DNA from: Aliirhizobium wenxiniae
Lineage (GTDB): Bacteria > Pseudomonadota > Alphaproteobacteria > Rhizobiales > Rhizobiaceae
Length of the DNA: 64,000 nt
Assembly (NCBI RefSeq): GCF_014201355.1
Contig: NZ_JACHEG010000006.1
Coordinates: 235,905 to 299,904, forward strand
Reading direction: 5' to 3'
The notes beneath the pieces were generated by a model. The model made no database searches. It worked only from the letters and a program-made list of their open reading frames with translations, and was not told the DNA's origin. Both the position numbers and the translations under genes were made by a program. Position 1 is the first letter of the stretch, and every line of letters starts with the position of its first letter. Shown piece by piece: positions 36,138 through 44,413 of the stretch.

Positions 36138-36521
36138 TCAATCGATCCGGGTCCAGTCAATGCCCTTGCACAACAGGCCGGCAACGATACAGCCCTTGGT
36201 CGTCATACTGTTTCCCTTGACTGTCACCGTGATCCGGTAGGTCAGGTCGCGCTGCGGATCGAAAGCGCTGCCGGAATAGACCCCTTCACCATCGGGCTTG
36301 ATGCTCATGACCAGCTTGTCGCCTTCCTTCTCCTTCGGTGTACCCGGCTTGATCCAGGTATTGACCGCGCAGATGTCGGAGCCGCATGGCGCGATCGTTA
36401 CCTTGGCGTTTCCATCGCCGCGGGCCCATTGGCCATCGATGTCGGCGGCATGGGCGACCGTTCCCCATGCAAGTCCCCATGTGAGGAAGGCACCGATCAT
36501 CACTACGCGCATCTTCTTCAT
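36138..36521 (-). CDS. DUF2147 secreted protein
   Basis: 127 residues. Signal peptide MKKMRVVMIGAFLTWGLAWG.. cleaved near AHA-AD. Mature DUF2147 fold: DIDGQWARGDGNAKVTIAPC, GSDICAVNTWIKPG with a Cys pair, ..YSGSAFDPQRDLTYRITVTV and CIVAGLLCKGIDWTRI. AAGGAGG precedes the ATG, which overlaps the cyclopropane synthase stop by 4 bases. Envelope protein of unknown function. Confidence 0.85.
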   Translation of the reverse strand: MKKMRVVMIGAFLTWGLAWGTVAHAADIDGQWARGDGNAKVTIAPCGSDICAVNTWIKPGTPKEKEGDKLVMSIKPDGEGVYSGSAFDPQRDLTYRITVTVKGNSMTTKGCIVAGLLCKGIDWTRID

Positions 36522-37777
36522 GACAGGCCTCCTTGTCCCGGCACCGACGCGTGCTCGATCGTGTAGAGCCCGACATTGATCGTGCCTTCCTCGAACCCTG
36601 CCTGGCAGTAACAAAGGTAGTAGAGCCACAGACGCCGAAATCGCTCGTCGAAACCCTGTGCGGCGATCTGCGGCCAATGCTCCTCGAAACGAATTCGCCA
36701 TTCCGCTAGCGTCCGGGCATATGAAGCCCCGAAATGTTCGATCTCGCAGACAGCCAGGCCAGCGTGAGCCACAGATGCCGACAAGGCTTTGTCCGATGGA
36801 AGGAAACCGCCGGGGAAGACATATTGCTGGATGAAATCGGTACTGCCCCGATATGTCCTGTACCGCTCTTCTTCTATCGAGATGATCTGCAGAACCGCAC
36901 GACCGCCGGGCTTCAGGCAGCGTTTCAAACAATCGAAATAGCTCGGCCAATAGGCCTCGCCGACCGCCTCGAACATTTCGATGGAAACGATGCGGTCAAA
37001 CTGCCCATCGATGTCGCGATAATCCTGGAGGCGGAGCGTGACGTCGCTTGATAGACCGGATTTTTCGACAATACCGCTCGCCCGGGAAAGCTGCGAGGGC
37101 GACAATGTGATCCCGGTCACCTTCGAGCGGTTCATTTTCGCAAGATGCGTGGCAAGCGCGCCCCAGCCGCAGCCGATCTCGAGGACGCTCTCTCCACCCG
37201 CAAGCCCGAGCTTCTCGGCGATCCGCGCCAGCTTTCTGGTCTGCGCCTCCTCCAATGTTCGCGTCGTTTCGTCAAAGATCGGCGAAGAATAGAGCATCGA
37301 GGGATCAAGCCACAGCGCATAGAAATCATTGCCGAGGTCATAATGCGCTTCGATATTCTTGCGGCTGCCACGCTTCGTATTGGCGCGAAACAGATGCCTC
37401 ATGCGGTTCACGACACGCATCAGCAAACCGCCTTCGATCGCTGGCGCCAGTGCCTTACCATTCCTGGCCGCAAAACGGATAACCGCCGTCAGATCGGGCG
37501 TTGTCCAGTCACCTTCGATAAAACCTTCCGCAAATCCGATATCGCCGGCTGCAATCACCCGACGCAGCATCCGCCAGTTTCGGATCAGGATGATTGCCTC
37601 CGGACCGGAGTGAACCCCTTGTTTGTTGATGACCTGGCCGGATGGAAGCACGATCTTGATATGGCCGTAGCTCACGCCCGTTAGGAACCTCTCGAGCATG
37701 GTGCCCGCCCAGCCGAATTCTGCGGGCGCCTGCGAAAGATCAAGCTGCGTTCCGGTGACCTCGTCTGACCAGCTCAT
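36518..37777 (-). CDS. cyclopropane-fatty-acyl-phospholipid synthase-like methyltransferase (copy 1)
   Basis: 419 residues from the ATG at 37777, after GAGGGAG. SAM site VLEIGCGWGALATHLAKM; NIEAHYDLGNDFYALWLDP and YSSPIFDETTRTLEEAQTRK match Cfa; IISIEEERYRTYRGSTDFIQ and the C-terminal YYLCYCQAGFEEGTINVG complete the catalytic domain. An N-terminal 100-residue lipid-recognition part is present. Methylates unsaturated acyl chains of phospholipids at the membrane surface. First gene of a three-gene operon, divergent from the DUF1295 operon. Confidence 0.9.
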   Translation of the reverse strand: MSWSDEVTGTQLDLSQAPAEFGWAGTMLERFLTGVSYGHIKIVLPSGQVINKQGVHSGPEAIILIRNWRMLRRVIAAGDIGFAEGFIEGDWTTPDLTAVIRFAARNGKALAPAIEGGLLMRVVNRMRHLFRANTKRGSRKNIEAHYDLGNDFYALWLDPSMLYSSPIFDETTRTLEEAQTRKLARIAEKLGLAGGESVLEIGCGWGALATHLAKMNRSKVTGITLSPSQLSRASGIVEKSGLSSDVTLRLQDYRDIDGQFDRIVSIEMFEAVGEAYWPSYFDCLKRCLKPGGRAVLQIISIEEERYRTYRGSTDFIQQYVFPGGFLPSDKALSASVAHAGLAVCEIEHFGASYARTLAEWRIRFEEHWPQIAAQGFDERFRRLWLYYLCYCQAGFEEGTINVGLYTIEHASVPGQGGLS

Positions 37778-37963
37778 GCCATCTCCCTCCATCAGTTGCG
37801 AGGATTGCGTCGATGCATCTGCAAGAGGTTACGAGCGCTTCGGGCTTTTAGTTTCTCGGGAAAGAACAAATTTTTCGATTTTTTCCGATCGGCATGAAAC
37901 TGGATGGGCTTTTGCTCCGTAGATCTCAAGGAAGGCACCAAGACCTTGCCTTGGGAGGAGCCC
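37778..37963. other. divergent promoter region of the two lipid operons
   Basis: About 185 bases between cyclopropane synthase copy 1 and DUF1295. Contains CCGATC (37886-37891) and long T runs. CCGATC also occurs ahead of the ECF sigma gene, but I cannot define a shared promoter motif with confidence. Confidence 0.35.
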
Positions 37964-38770
37964 ATGAACATGCTTCTGCTGATCATCATCGCATTCTGGC
38001 TGTCCTTGGCCATGGCTGGCGCTTGGGCTATCCAGCGTGTGACCGGCCTTAACGGATGGATAGATACGATCTGGTCATTTGCTGTCGGCGTCGGAGGAAT
38101 CATCGCCGCACTCTTCGCCGATGGAAATCCCGACCGGCGCGTCGCCATTCTGGTGATCGTAGCCGTCTGGGCACTCAGGTTGGGTAGCCATATCGGGTCG
38201 CGAACCAGGGGAGCAGGCGAGGATCCCCGTTATGCGAAATTCATCGAAGAATGGGGCGAAAGCGCCTCCTCGCGCCTCTTCTTCTTTCTGCAGATCCAGG
38301 CACTCGCCGCCTTCATCCTGGTCTTGGCGGTCTACATGGCAGCCACGAACGGAGCGCCCTTCCCTCGTATTCCCGACCTTGTCGGCATCATTATTGCCGT
38401 CCTGGCGCTCGCAGGCGAAGCAATCTCGGACCTGCAACTAAGCCGTTTTCGAAAGACGCCGCAGGCTAAGACCGAGGTCTGCGAGACGGGCCTTTGGCGG
38501 TATTCGCGCCATCCGAACTACTTCTTCGAGTGGATGTTCTGGTGCTGCTGGATTCTGTTTGCCGCCTCGCCATCCATTGCTAGCTGGTTGTCGTTGTTGG
38601 CGCCGCTCCTCATGTACTGGCTGCTTGTGCATGTCTCCGGCATCCCGCCCCTCGAAGATCATATGCTGCGCTCACGCGGCCAGAAATTCCGCGCCCTGCA
38701 GCGGCGCGTGAATGCTTTTTTCCTCGGCCCCAGAAGGCAGGATATCCACCCAGAAGGAAAGTTGAAATGA
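37964..38770 (+). CDS. DUF1295 membrane protein (steroid-reductase-like)
   Basis: 268 residues. GGAGGAG precedes the ATG at 37964. Six or so membrane segments. DUF1295 traits: RVTGLNGWIDTIWSFAVGVG, RLGSHIGSRTRGAGEDPRYA, and GLWRYSRHPNYFFEWMFWCC with the NADPH-fold RHPNYF. Family members are 3-oxo-5-alpha-steroid-reductase-like oxidoreductases. Its stop overlaps the next start by 4 bases. Confidence 0.88.
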   Translation: MNMLLLIIIAFWLSLAMAGAWAIQRVTGLNGWIDTIWSFAVGVGGIIAALFADGNPDRRVAILVIVAVWALRLGSHIGSRTRGAGEDPRYAKFIEEWGESASSRLFFFLQIQALAAFILVLAVYMAATNGAPFPRIPDLVGIIIAVLALAGEAISDLQLSRFRKTPQAKTEVCETGLWRYSRHPNYFFEWMFWCCWILFAASPSIASWLSLLAPLLMYWLLVHVSGIPPLEDHMLRSRGQKFRALQRRVNAFFLGPRRQDIHPEGKLK

Positions 38771-39798
38771 ACATGCTGGCCTTCGCTATAAACACCGCCG
38801 AACGCGCGCCTCTGACCGACGGCATGACGCTCGCGGGTATCGACTTCCTCTGTGGCCGCACCAAGCGCCGCCTCGCCGCCACGGCGGCCACCCATGAAAA
38901 TCTGTTTGTCGACGCCATGAACCAATACCCGGTGGCCATCCACGCGGACGAGGCCAATCGTCAGCATTATGAGGTACCAGCTGCTTTCTTTTCGCGGGTT
39001 CTTGGGCCAAGCCGAAAATACTCCTGCGGCCTCTATCCGACCGAGCATACGACACTGAAGGAGGCAGAGGTCCATGCACTCGCGGAAACCGTCAAACATG
39101 CCGCGATCGAAGACGGCATGACGATCCTTGAGCTCGGCTGCGGCTGGGGCTCGCTTTCGCTTTATCTGGCGGCGCAGTTCCCGAACTCGCGTATTGTCTC
39201 CGTCTCCAATTCGGCGTCTCAGCGCGCCTTCATCCTGGCGACGGCCAATCAGCGCGGATTTACCAACCTGTCGGTGATAACGGTCGATATGAATGACTTT
39301 TCGATCGACCAACGCTTCGATCGTGTCGTCTCGATCGAAATGTTCGAGCACATGTCCAACTGGCGAAAGCTTTTCGGGCGCGCCCGCGACTGGGTGAAGC
39401 CGGAAGGGCGTCTCTTTCTCCATATCTTCACCCACAAGGACCGTTCCTACCGCTTCGATCATGATGACCCGTCCGACTGGATCGCCCATCACTTCTTCAC
39501 CGGCGGCATCATGCCGGCGCATGATTTGCCCCATCGTTTCGGTGATCTGTTTACGGTCGAAGAGGAATGGCGGTGGTCCGGTACCCATTATCGTCGCACC
39601 GCACTCGACTGGCTCGGCAATTTCGATCGCGAAATCGATCGCATTCAGCCGATATTCGCCGAAGTCTACGGCAAAGACGCCTCAATCTGGCAGCGCCGCT
39701 GGCGCCTTTTTTTTCTCGCGACCGCCGGACTGTTCGGTCACGATGACGGCGACATCTGGGGTGTCGGCCATTACCTGCTGAAACCGGCAAGGCCATGA
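38767..39798 (+). CDS. cyclopropane-fatty-acyl-phospholipid synthase-like methyltransferase (copy 2)
   Basis: 343 residues. YEVPAAFFSRVLGPSRKYSC then YPTEHTTLKEAEVHALAETV (Cfa core), SAM site ILELGCGWGSLSLYLA, SIEMFEHMSNWRKLF, and ..HYLLKPARP end. It lacks the first N-terminal domain seen in copy 1, so the two are not duplicates of one another. ATGA overlap with DUF1295 and with the next gene indicates tight coupling. Confidence 0.88.
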   Translation: MNMLAFAINTAERAPLTDGMTLAGIDFLCGRTKRRLAATAATHENLFVDAMNQYPVAIHADEANRQHYEVPAAFFSRVLGPSRKYSCGLYPTEHTTLKEAEVHALAETVKHAAIEDGMTILELGCGWGSLSLYLAAQFPNSRIVSVSNSASQRAFILATANQRGFTNLSVITVDMNDFSIDQRFDRVVSIEMFEHMSNWRKLFGRARDWVKPEGRLFLHIFTHKDRSYRFDHDDPSDWIAHHFFTGGIMPAHDLPHRFGDLFTVEEEWRWSGTHYRRTALDWLGNFDREIDRIQPIFAEVYGKDASIWQRRWRLFFLATAGLFGHDDGDIWGVGHYLLKPARP

Positions 39799-40346
39799 AG
39801 GCTCAACGGGCTCTTCTCGATTCTCTTACCCAGGCGACGGTTACGATCGCCTGGGTCATATGTCTGAACAAGCCATTTTACCCGGTCTATGTCTGGTATC
39901 TCGTCGGAGATGGCGTCGTCGCGTCACTTGGTTCGCTGCTTGCGGCTCCCGCCTTTCTGGCAATCCCGTTCATGGCCCGCCACTCGCCCATAATCGCGCG
40001 GATTTCGCTTCCTATCGTGGGGGCATTCGACACTCTGCTCGAGACGCAATTATTCGGCCAAAGCTCCGGGACGGAATTGTTCTTCGGCGCCTGTATCATG
40101 CTCGCGGCAGTCTCTTTCCATAGGCAAGAGAAATGGATTCAACGCAGTGTGGCGGCCCTCGTCTTCGCCGTCTTCCTTCTATCGCGCCATACCGGCGGAC
40201 CGCCACTCCATGGCTGGAGCGATGCCGACCGGTCCACTCTTCTCAATCTCAACATTTTCGCGGTCGCATGCCTGATGGCACTCATCGCCATGAGATACGC
40301 AGGCGTGGCGACAAGCCCAGAACCCGCGACCGGGGAGAAAAGCTAA
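39795..40346 (+). CDS. membrane protein of the lipid operon
   Basis: 183 residues with several hydrophobic segments (TQATVTIAWVICLNKPFYPV; LLAAPAFLAIPFMARHSPII; SVAALVFAVFLLSRHT; IFAVACLMALIAMRYAG). No family recognised. ATGA overlap with copy 2 of the cyclopropane synthase; the lipocalin follows after 20 bases. Operon position suggests a role in the same membrane-lipid response. Confidence 0.7.
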   Translation: MKAQRALLDSLTQATVTIAWVICLNKPFYPVYVWYLVGDGVVASLGSLLAAPAFLAIPFMARHSPIIARISLPIVGAFDTLLETQLFGQSSGTELFFGACIMLAAVSFHRQEKWIQRSVAALVFAVFLLSRHTGGPPLHGWSDADRSTLLNLNIFAVACLMALIAMRYAGVATSPEPATGEKS

Positions 40347-40366
40347 GAAATACAGTGGAGGATGAC

Positions 40367-40894
40367 ATGAAGAACCTTTGGAAATGCCTTGTCGGCGTTC
40401 TCTGGCTCGCCGGAACACTTGTACCGCACACCACTGCGGCAGCTGAGCTTGAAGTGGTCAAGGTCGGCGCTGACCATTATCGCGGGACATGGCTCGAGAT
40501 AGGCCGTCGGCCAATGTGGCTGACAAACGGCTGTGTCGCCGGTTATTCGACCTATCGCCGCGGCAAATCACCTAATGAAGTGCTTGTCGAAGATGGTTGC
40601 CGCGTCGGAAATCCAAAGGGTCGATTGAAGACTATCCGAGGAACAGGCCGCATAGTCGACTTTGACAGCGAAAAGGCGAAGATGCGTGTTCGTTATCCTC
40701 TGCTGATCACCTTCAACTACTGGGTACTTTACAAATCACCGGACAAGAGCTGGTTCATCAGTGCCGATCCGGACATGACCAATCTTTGGATATATGCACG
40801 CACTGTCCCTTCCAAAGCCAAACTTCACACAATGGTTCGAAAGGCGAGCGAGCTTGGCTATGATGTGAGAAAGCTGGAATTTCCCGAAACGTGA
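40367..40894 (+). CDS. lipocalin-like secreted protein (Blc-type)
   Basis: 175 residues from the ATG at 40367 after GTGGAGG. Signal peptide MKNLWKCLVGVLWLAGTLVP.. ending AAA. Mature start contains ADHYRGTWLEIGRRPMWLTN, with the GxW lipocalin motif, followed by CVAGYSTYRRG and ..YWVLYKSPDKSWFISADP. Bacterial lipocalins bind lipids in the envelope. Last gene of the DUF1295-Cfa-membrane protein operon. Confidence 0.82.
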   Translation: MKNLWKCLVGVLWLAGTLVPHTTAAAELEVVKVGADHYRGTWLEIGRRPMWLTNGCVAGYSTYRRGKSPNEVLVEDGCRVGNPKGRLKTIRGTGRIVDFDSEKAKMRVRYPLLITFNYWVLYKSPDKSWFISADPDMTNLWIYARTVPSKAKLHTMVRKASELGYDVRKLEFPET

Positions 40895-40944
40895 AGACAC
40901 GCTCCGGCCTTCCATCGCCGGAACGTGCAACTTTTGCCAAATGC

Positions 40945-41562
40945 TCACATCGGAGGAACGATGCCGTTGGTTCCGACGACGACGCGTGAGGTGGAAATTG
41001 AACCGTCCGATGCCTTTTCGGAAGGGACGAAGACAGTTGCACCGCTCTTCAGATCCGACACTTCGGCCGGAGCGAACGTAACAACCGGCGTGCCCTCCGG
41101 GATCGAAATCTTCTTTTCTCCGCCCTTGTAGGTCACGGTCAGCGTATGGCCATCGACCGACTTCACGGCATTGGCGACCGTGGCGTTGGTCATCGAGCTG
41201 TTGGGTTTCAGATCCCAGGCATAGCTGCCTTCACCGGTACCCTTCATGGCGGCCGGGAAGATCAGAACCTCAAGAGCACCGTTGCCGCCATCGGCAGTCG
41301 GCAACGAGGCGATGCCGACGAAATCACCTTCCTTGATGTCGTTGACCGAAGCTTTGGCGACGCTCGAAACCTTCCAGCCATCCTTGAGCATGATCTTAGC
41401 ATCCGTGCCTTCGCGGGTCTTGACTGCGAGGGTCGAGCCGTCAAGGCTTTCGACGGTGCCGCGGACACGGATCTGGTCGGCAGCGTGGGCGGAGAAGCCG
41501 ACCGTGGCTGCGATCAGCATGCCGGCGAGCACCGGAAAACCGGCCTTGTAAATAGATGACAT
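40945..41562 (-). CDS. secreted DUF5666-like protein
   Basis: 205 residues from the ATG at 41562 (AAGGAAAAAG before it). Signal peptide AGMLIAATVGFSAHA. Beta-rich repeats: DQIRVRGTVESLDGSTLAVK, ..NAVKSVDGHTLTVTYKGGEK, with VRGTVES.LDG.TLAVK typical of the DUF5666-type barrel. Periplasmic. It is the last gene downstream of the cytochrome b / molybdoenzyme pair and may share the redox operon. Confidence 0.78.
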   Translation of the reverse strand: MSSIYKAGFPVLAGMLIAATVGFSAHAADQIRVRGTVESLDGSTLAVKTREGTDAKIMLKDGWKVSSVAKASVNDIKEGDFVGIASLPTADGGNGALEVLIFPAAMKGTGEGSYAWDLKPNSSMTNATVANAVKSVDGHTLTVTYKGGEKKISIPEGTPVVTFAPAEVSDLKSGATVFVPSEKASDGSISTSRVVVGTNGIVPPM

Positions 41563-41670
41563 AGTCTTTTTCCTTGTTGAAAAACCCTGTCGTTTCAATC
41601 ACCAGCGAATGCGGGATGAAAATCCGCCGGCATCGTGGGACAAAGCCTTCGCGGCCTGCCCCACGAACTC

Positions 41671-42447
41671 TCAGATCCCGGCGTACCATTCGTAGCCGCG
41701 GTCTTCCCAGAAGCCGCCATTGCCGCCATAAAGGCCGGACAGATCTGCAACAGCTTCGATGCGCATCAGGTATTTGGCCTGTTTGTAACCAAGCTGCCGT
41801 TCGACCCTTAGCCGTAGCGGCGCACCGTGTGGAACCTCCAGATCACGGCCGTTCATCGAATGGGCGAGGATGGTCTGGGGGTGGAAGGCATCGACCAAGT
41901 CTATGCTCTCGTAATACCAGCCGCTGCCATCGAGCGTCTTTTCGTATTCGTCGGCGCAGTGGAAGGCGACGTAGCGCGCCTCCGGCTTGAGGCCGACCTT
42001 GTTGAGAACGGCGCCGAGCGGCACGCCGGTCCACTGCCCGATGGCGCTCCAGCCCTCGACGCAGTCGTGGCGGGTAATCTGCGTACGCGACGGCATCGCC
42101 TTCAACGCCGCAAGCGACAATTTTGTCGGCCGCTCCACAAGACCGCCGACCTCCAGTTGCCATGTCGAGAACTTCCGGCTGAGCAGATCCTGATATTGCG
42201 CGCCGTCAGGCATGCTTGTGCCGTTGGCACGGAAGGTCGGCGAGATGTCGGCCATGGTGAACTCTCGCGCCAAAGTGTCGTCGCCAATCAGGGCGCGCTG
42301 TGTCTTCATCGTCATGCCCTCGGCGATCTTCAGAATCGACTGGACCTTCGGGCTTTCAACCAGCGCATCACAGCCGCTGAGACCGAGTGCCGAGGCGGTG
42401 AGCGTCGAGCCGATCAGGAACCGACGGCGAGTGATGATGCGGCTCAT
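41671..42447 (-). CDS. sulfite-oxidase-fold molybdopterin oxidoreductase
   Basis: 258 residues from the ATG at 42447, overlapping the cytochrome b stop by 4 bases. N-terminal Tat signal SRIITRRRFLIGSTLTASAL. Core: WQLEVGGLVERPTKLSLAAL, ITRHDCVEGWSAIGQWTGVP with the Mo-ligand Cys in HDCVEGWS, and VPHGAPLRLRVERQLGYKQA. YedY/MsrP-like. The adjacent cytochrome b gives a periplasmic electron-transfer pair; the substrate is unknown. Confidence 0.92.
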   Translation of the reverse strand: MSRIITRRRFLIGSTLTASALGLSGCDALVESPKVQSILKIAEGMTMKTQRALIGDDTLAREFTMADISPTFRANGTSMPDGAQYQDLLSRKFSTWQLEVGGLVERPTKLSLAALKAMPSRTQITRHDCVEGWSAIGQWTGVPLGAVLNKVGLKPEARYVAFHCADEYEKTLDGSGWYYESIDLVDAFHPQTILAHSMNGRDLEVPHGAPLRLRVERQLGYKQAKYLMRIEAVADLSGLYGGNGGFWEDRGYEWYAGI

Positions 42448-43307
42448 GGCTTTACCTCCGTCAGGTCGTCGATATCGATGGCATAACGGCCGGTGATCAT
42501 CGAGCGCATATTGTTGAAGAGGCCGGACACCAGAACCATCGCTACATGCACGACGACGAAGGCGACCAGCGCGCTGGCAGTGATGAAATGCAGCGTGCGG
42601 GCCGACTGCCGGCCGCCAAAGAGATCGATCAACCAAGGCGCGAAGGCGTCGAAGCCGGGCGACATGGTGAGACCGGTTGCGATCATCACCGGCAGGAGAA
42701 GGAAAATGACGAAGAGATAGGTGAGCTTTTGCAGCGCATTGTAATGCCGGGCCTTTTCGCCCTTTGGAAAACGCAGGCGTGCATGATCGACGATTTCGTG
42801 CCGAAGATTGCCCGGCGTAAGTTCGGCCTGCGCGGGCAGAAGATCCCGTAGAAAATGACGGGCAATGACCCCATAGGCCATGTAGATCAGGCCGTTGATG
42901 ACGAAAAGCCAGGCAAAGAAGAAATGCCAGCGCCGGCCAGTCGCGAGGTCCTGATAGCTCGGCAACGTGATCCAGGCAGGGAAACCACGCGCCGTCGCCT
43001 CGCCGTCGACATTCGAGATGCCGAGGACGCCGGTGGTATCGAAGGACAAGCCGCCGATCCGGGTCTTACCCTTGATGGCATCCCCTTCTTCGACCGCCTC
43101 CATCGACAGGACGGACGGATCGTTGTCGGCGCCATACTGACCCCAGTACAGGGCCGGATGCGCGTTGAAAATCTGCAAGCCGCTGAACAGCAATACCGTC
43201 ATGCAAAGGACGTTCAGCCAGTGCGACAGGCGCACCGTCAGGCTGTGCCGGCGGATCAGCACGCGCCTGCCGCCGATCCCGTGGGTTAGCGCATCGATGT
43301 TTTCCAT
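42444..43307 (-). CDS. di-haem cytochrome b, membrane anchor of the molybdoenzyme
   Basis: 287 residues. RRHSLTVRLSHWLNVLCMTV (haem-ligand His), GRRWHFFFAWLFVINGLIYM, LQKLTYLFVIFLLLPVMIAT and ARTLHFITASALVAFVVVHV supply the histidines of cytochrome b561-type bundles. Four membrane helices plus a periplasmic loop. Expected to pass electrons from quinol to the adjacent Tat-exported molybdoenzyme. It starts 78 bases after the met-rich gene stop. Confidence 0.9.
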   Translation of the reverse strand: MENIDALTHGIGGRRVLIRRHSLTVRLSHWLNVLCMTVLLFSGLQIFNAHPALYWGQYGADNDPSVLSMEAVEEGDAIKGKTRIGGLSFDTTGVLGISNVDGEATARGFPAWITLPSYQDLATGRRWHFFFAWLFVINGLIYMAYGVIARHFLRDLLPAQAELTPGNLRHEIVDHARLRFPKGEKARHYNALQKLTYLFVIFLLLPVMIATGLTMSPGFDAFAPWLIDLFGGRQSARTLHFITASALVAFVVVHVAMVLVSGLFNNMRSMITGRYAIDIDDLTEVKP

Positions 43308-43385
43308 GAGTGGCCTCCGGGCAGATGGTCTTCATGCTGTACGGTGCGCCCTCGCCGAAGTCTCATCCGCGAGGGCGCACCCAGC

Positions 43386-43661
43386 TTATTTCATCGCGTC
43401 GCAACGCTTCATCATCTCGGCCTTCCTCATGCTGTCCTTCTCCATGCCGGCCTTGTGCGTGCAGTCGGCTTTCTTGCCGATCTTCATGCTGTCGGTCTTC
43501 ATCGGATCGGACTTCATGGTGTCCGTTTTCATCGTGCCCGATTTCATGCTGTCAGGCTTGCTCATGCTGTCCGTGCTGGTCTGCGCGCTGGCGCTGCCGA
43601 CCGCAACACAGAGGCCGAAAAGGATTGCACCGGCTGCGATAGCGTATGAACGATTGGCCAT
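43386..43661 (-). CDS. secreted MXKDX-repeat protein
   Basis: 91 residues from the ATG at 43661 (GGGAG). Signal peptide ANRSYAIAAGAILFGLCVAVGSASA, then methionine/lysine pentapeptide repeats (SKPDSMKSGTMKTDTMKSDP..). The repeats recall the pentapeptide MXKDX family; methionine-rich periplasmic proteins often bind copper or buffer oxidants, but that role is inferred. Driven by the ECF promoter at 43722-43749 and transcribed divergently from its ECF sigma gene. Confidence 0.8.
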   Translation of the reverse strand: MANRSYAIAAGAILFGLCVAVGSASAQTSTDSMSKPDSMKSGTMKTDTMKSDPMKTDSMKIGKKADCTHKAGMEKDSMRKAEMMKRCDAMK

Positions 43662-43721
43662 GTTGGTTCTCCCGTTTTTCATCTGCTCGCCGCAGTGTTG
43701 CGGTGGGCGTTACGGAAGGCT

Positions 43722-43749
43722 CATTCGCTGCCAGCCAGGATCGGTTACA
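43722..43749 (-). promoter_or_regulatory. ECF promoter TGTAAC-N16-CGAATG
   Basis: Minus strand: TGTAAC at 43749-43744, 16 bases, CGAATG at 43727-43722. Same pattern as the divergent promoter at 43815, so one ECF sigma factor likely reads both. Confidence 0.6.
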
Positions 43750-43814
43750 GGCATCATTCCGATAATCACGCCCATGTGATAGCAGCAGCTGTCTCGCTTT
43801 TATTTCGAGCGGCA

Positions 43815-43842
43815 TGTAACGGTTTCACGCTGCCTGCGTATG
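43815..43842 (+). promoter_or_regulatory. ECF promoter TGTAAC-N16-CGTATG (autoregulation)
   Basis: TGTAAC at 43815-43820, 16 bases, CGTATG at 43837-43842, 13 bases before the sigma factor ATG at 43856. Suggests self-control. Confidence 0.6.
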
Positions 43843-43855
43843 AGGCTTCGATAAC

Positions 43856-44413
43856 ATGAAGCAACTGACCGAGCCCGAGCTGAAAGCCCTGATGCTCTCG
43901 TCCCTCGACGGGAACGAGCCGGCCTACCGCTGCCTGCTCGACATGCTGAGGCACCTGCTCGTGAACTATTACGGTCGGCGGCTTGCCCGCTCGGCGCCCG
44001 CGGACGTGGACGATCTGGTTCAGGACACCTTGCTGGCGCTGCACCAGCGGCGGATCACCTATGATCGTGGACGGCCCTTCACCGCCTGGTTCTTCACCAT
44101 CGCCCGCCACAAACTGGTGGATCACTTCCGCCGGTCGGGCGACAGGCAGAATGTAGGCATGGAGATGCTGGAGGACATGGCCGACGAATACCGCGAGGAC
44201 GCCGTCTCGGCCGGCATGGATGTCAATCGGCTGCTGGCAAGCTTGCCCGCGTGGCAAGGCGAGATGATCCGCCAGGTCAGGCTGGAGGGACATTCGGTGG
44301 CCGATACGGCAATGAGGAGCGGACGCAGCGAGGCGGCGGTCAAGATCAATGTTTTCAGGGGCATTCAGGCGATGGCCGCGAAACTGAGAGGCGAACGCAG
44401 TGAAGACGGATGA
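43856..44413 (+). CDS. ECF sigma factor (NrsF partner, ECF26-like)
   Basis: 185 residues. Region 2: DVDDLVQDTLLALHQRRITY, GRPFTAWFFTIARHKLVDHF. Region 4: EGHSVADTAMRSGRSEAAVK then INVFRGIQAMAAK. Length and order match ECF factors encoded next to NrsF/DUF1109 proteins. The next gene overlaps its end (GTG at 44400). The promoter upstream and that of the opposite operon share one motif, which supports autoregulation. Confidence 0.92.
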   Translation: MKQLTEPELKALMLSSLDGNEPAYRCLLDMLRHLLVNYYGRRLARSAPADVDDLVQDTLLALHQRRITYDRGRPFTAWFFTIARHKLVDHFRRSGDRQNVGMEMLEDMADEYREDAVSAGMDVNRLLASLPAWQGEMIRQVRLEGHSVADTAMRSGRSEAAVKINVFRGIQAMAAKLRGERSEDG

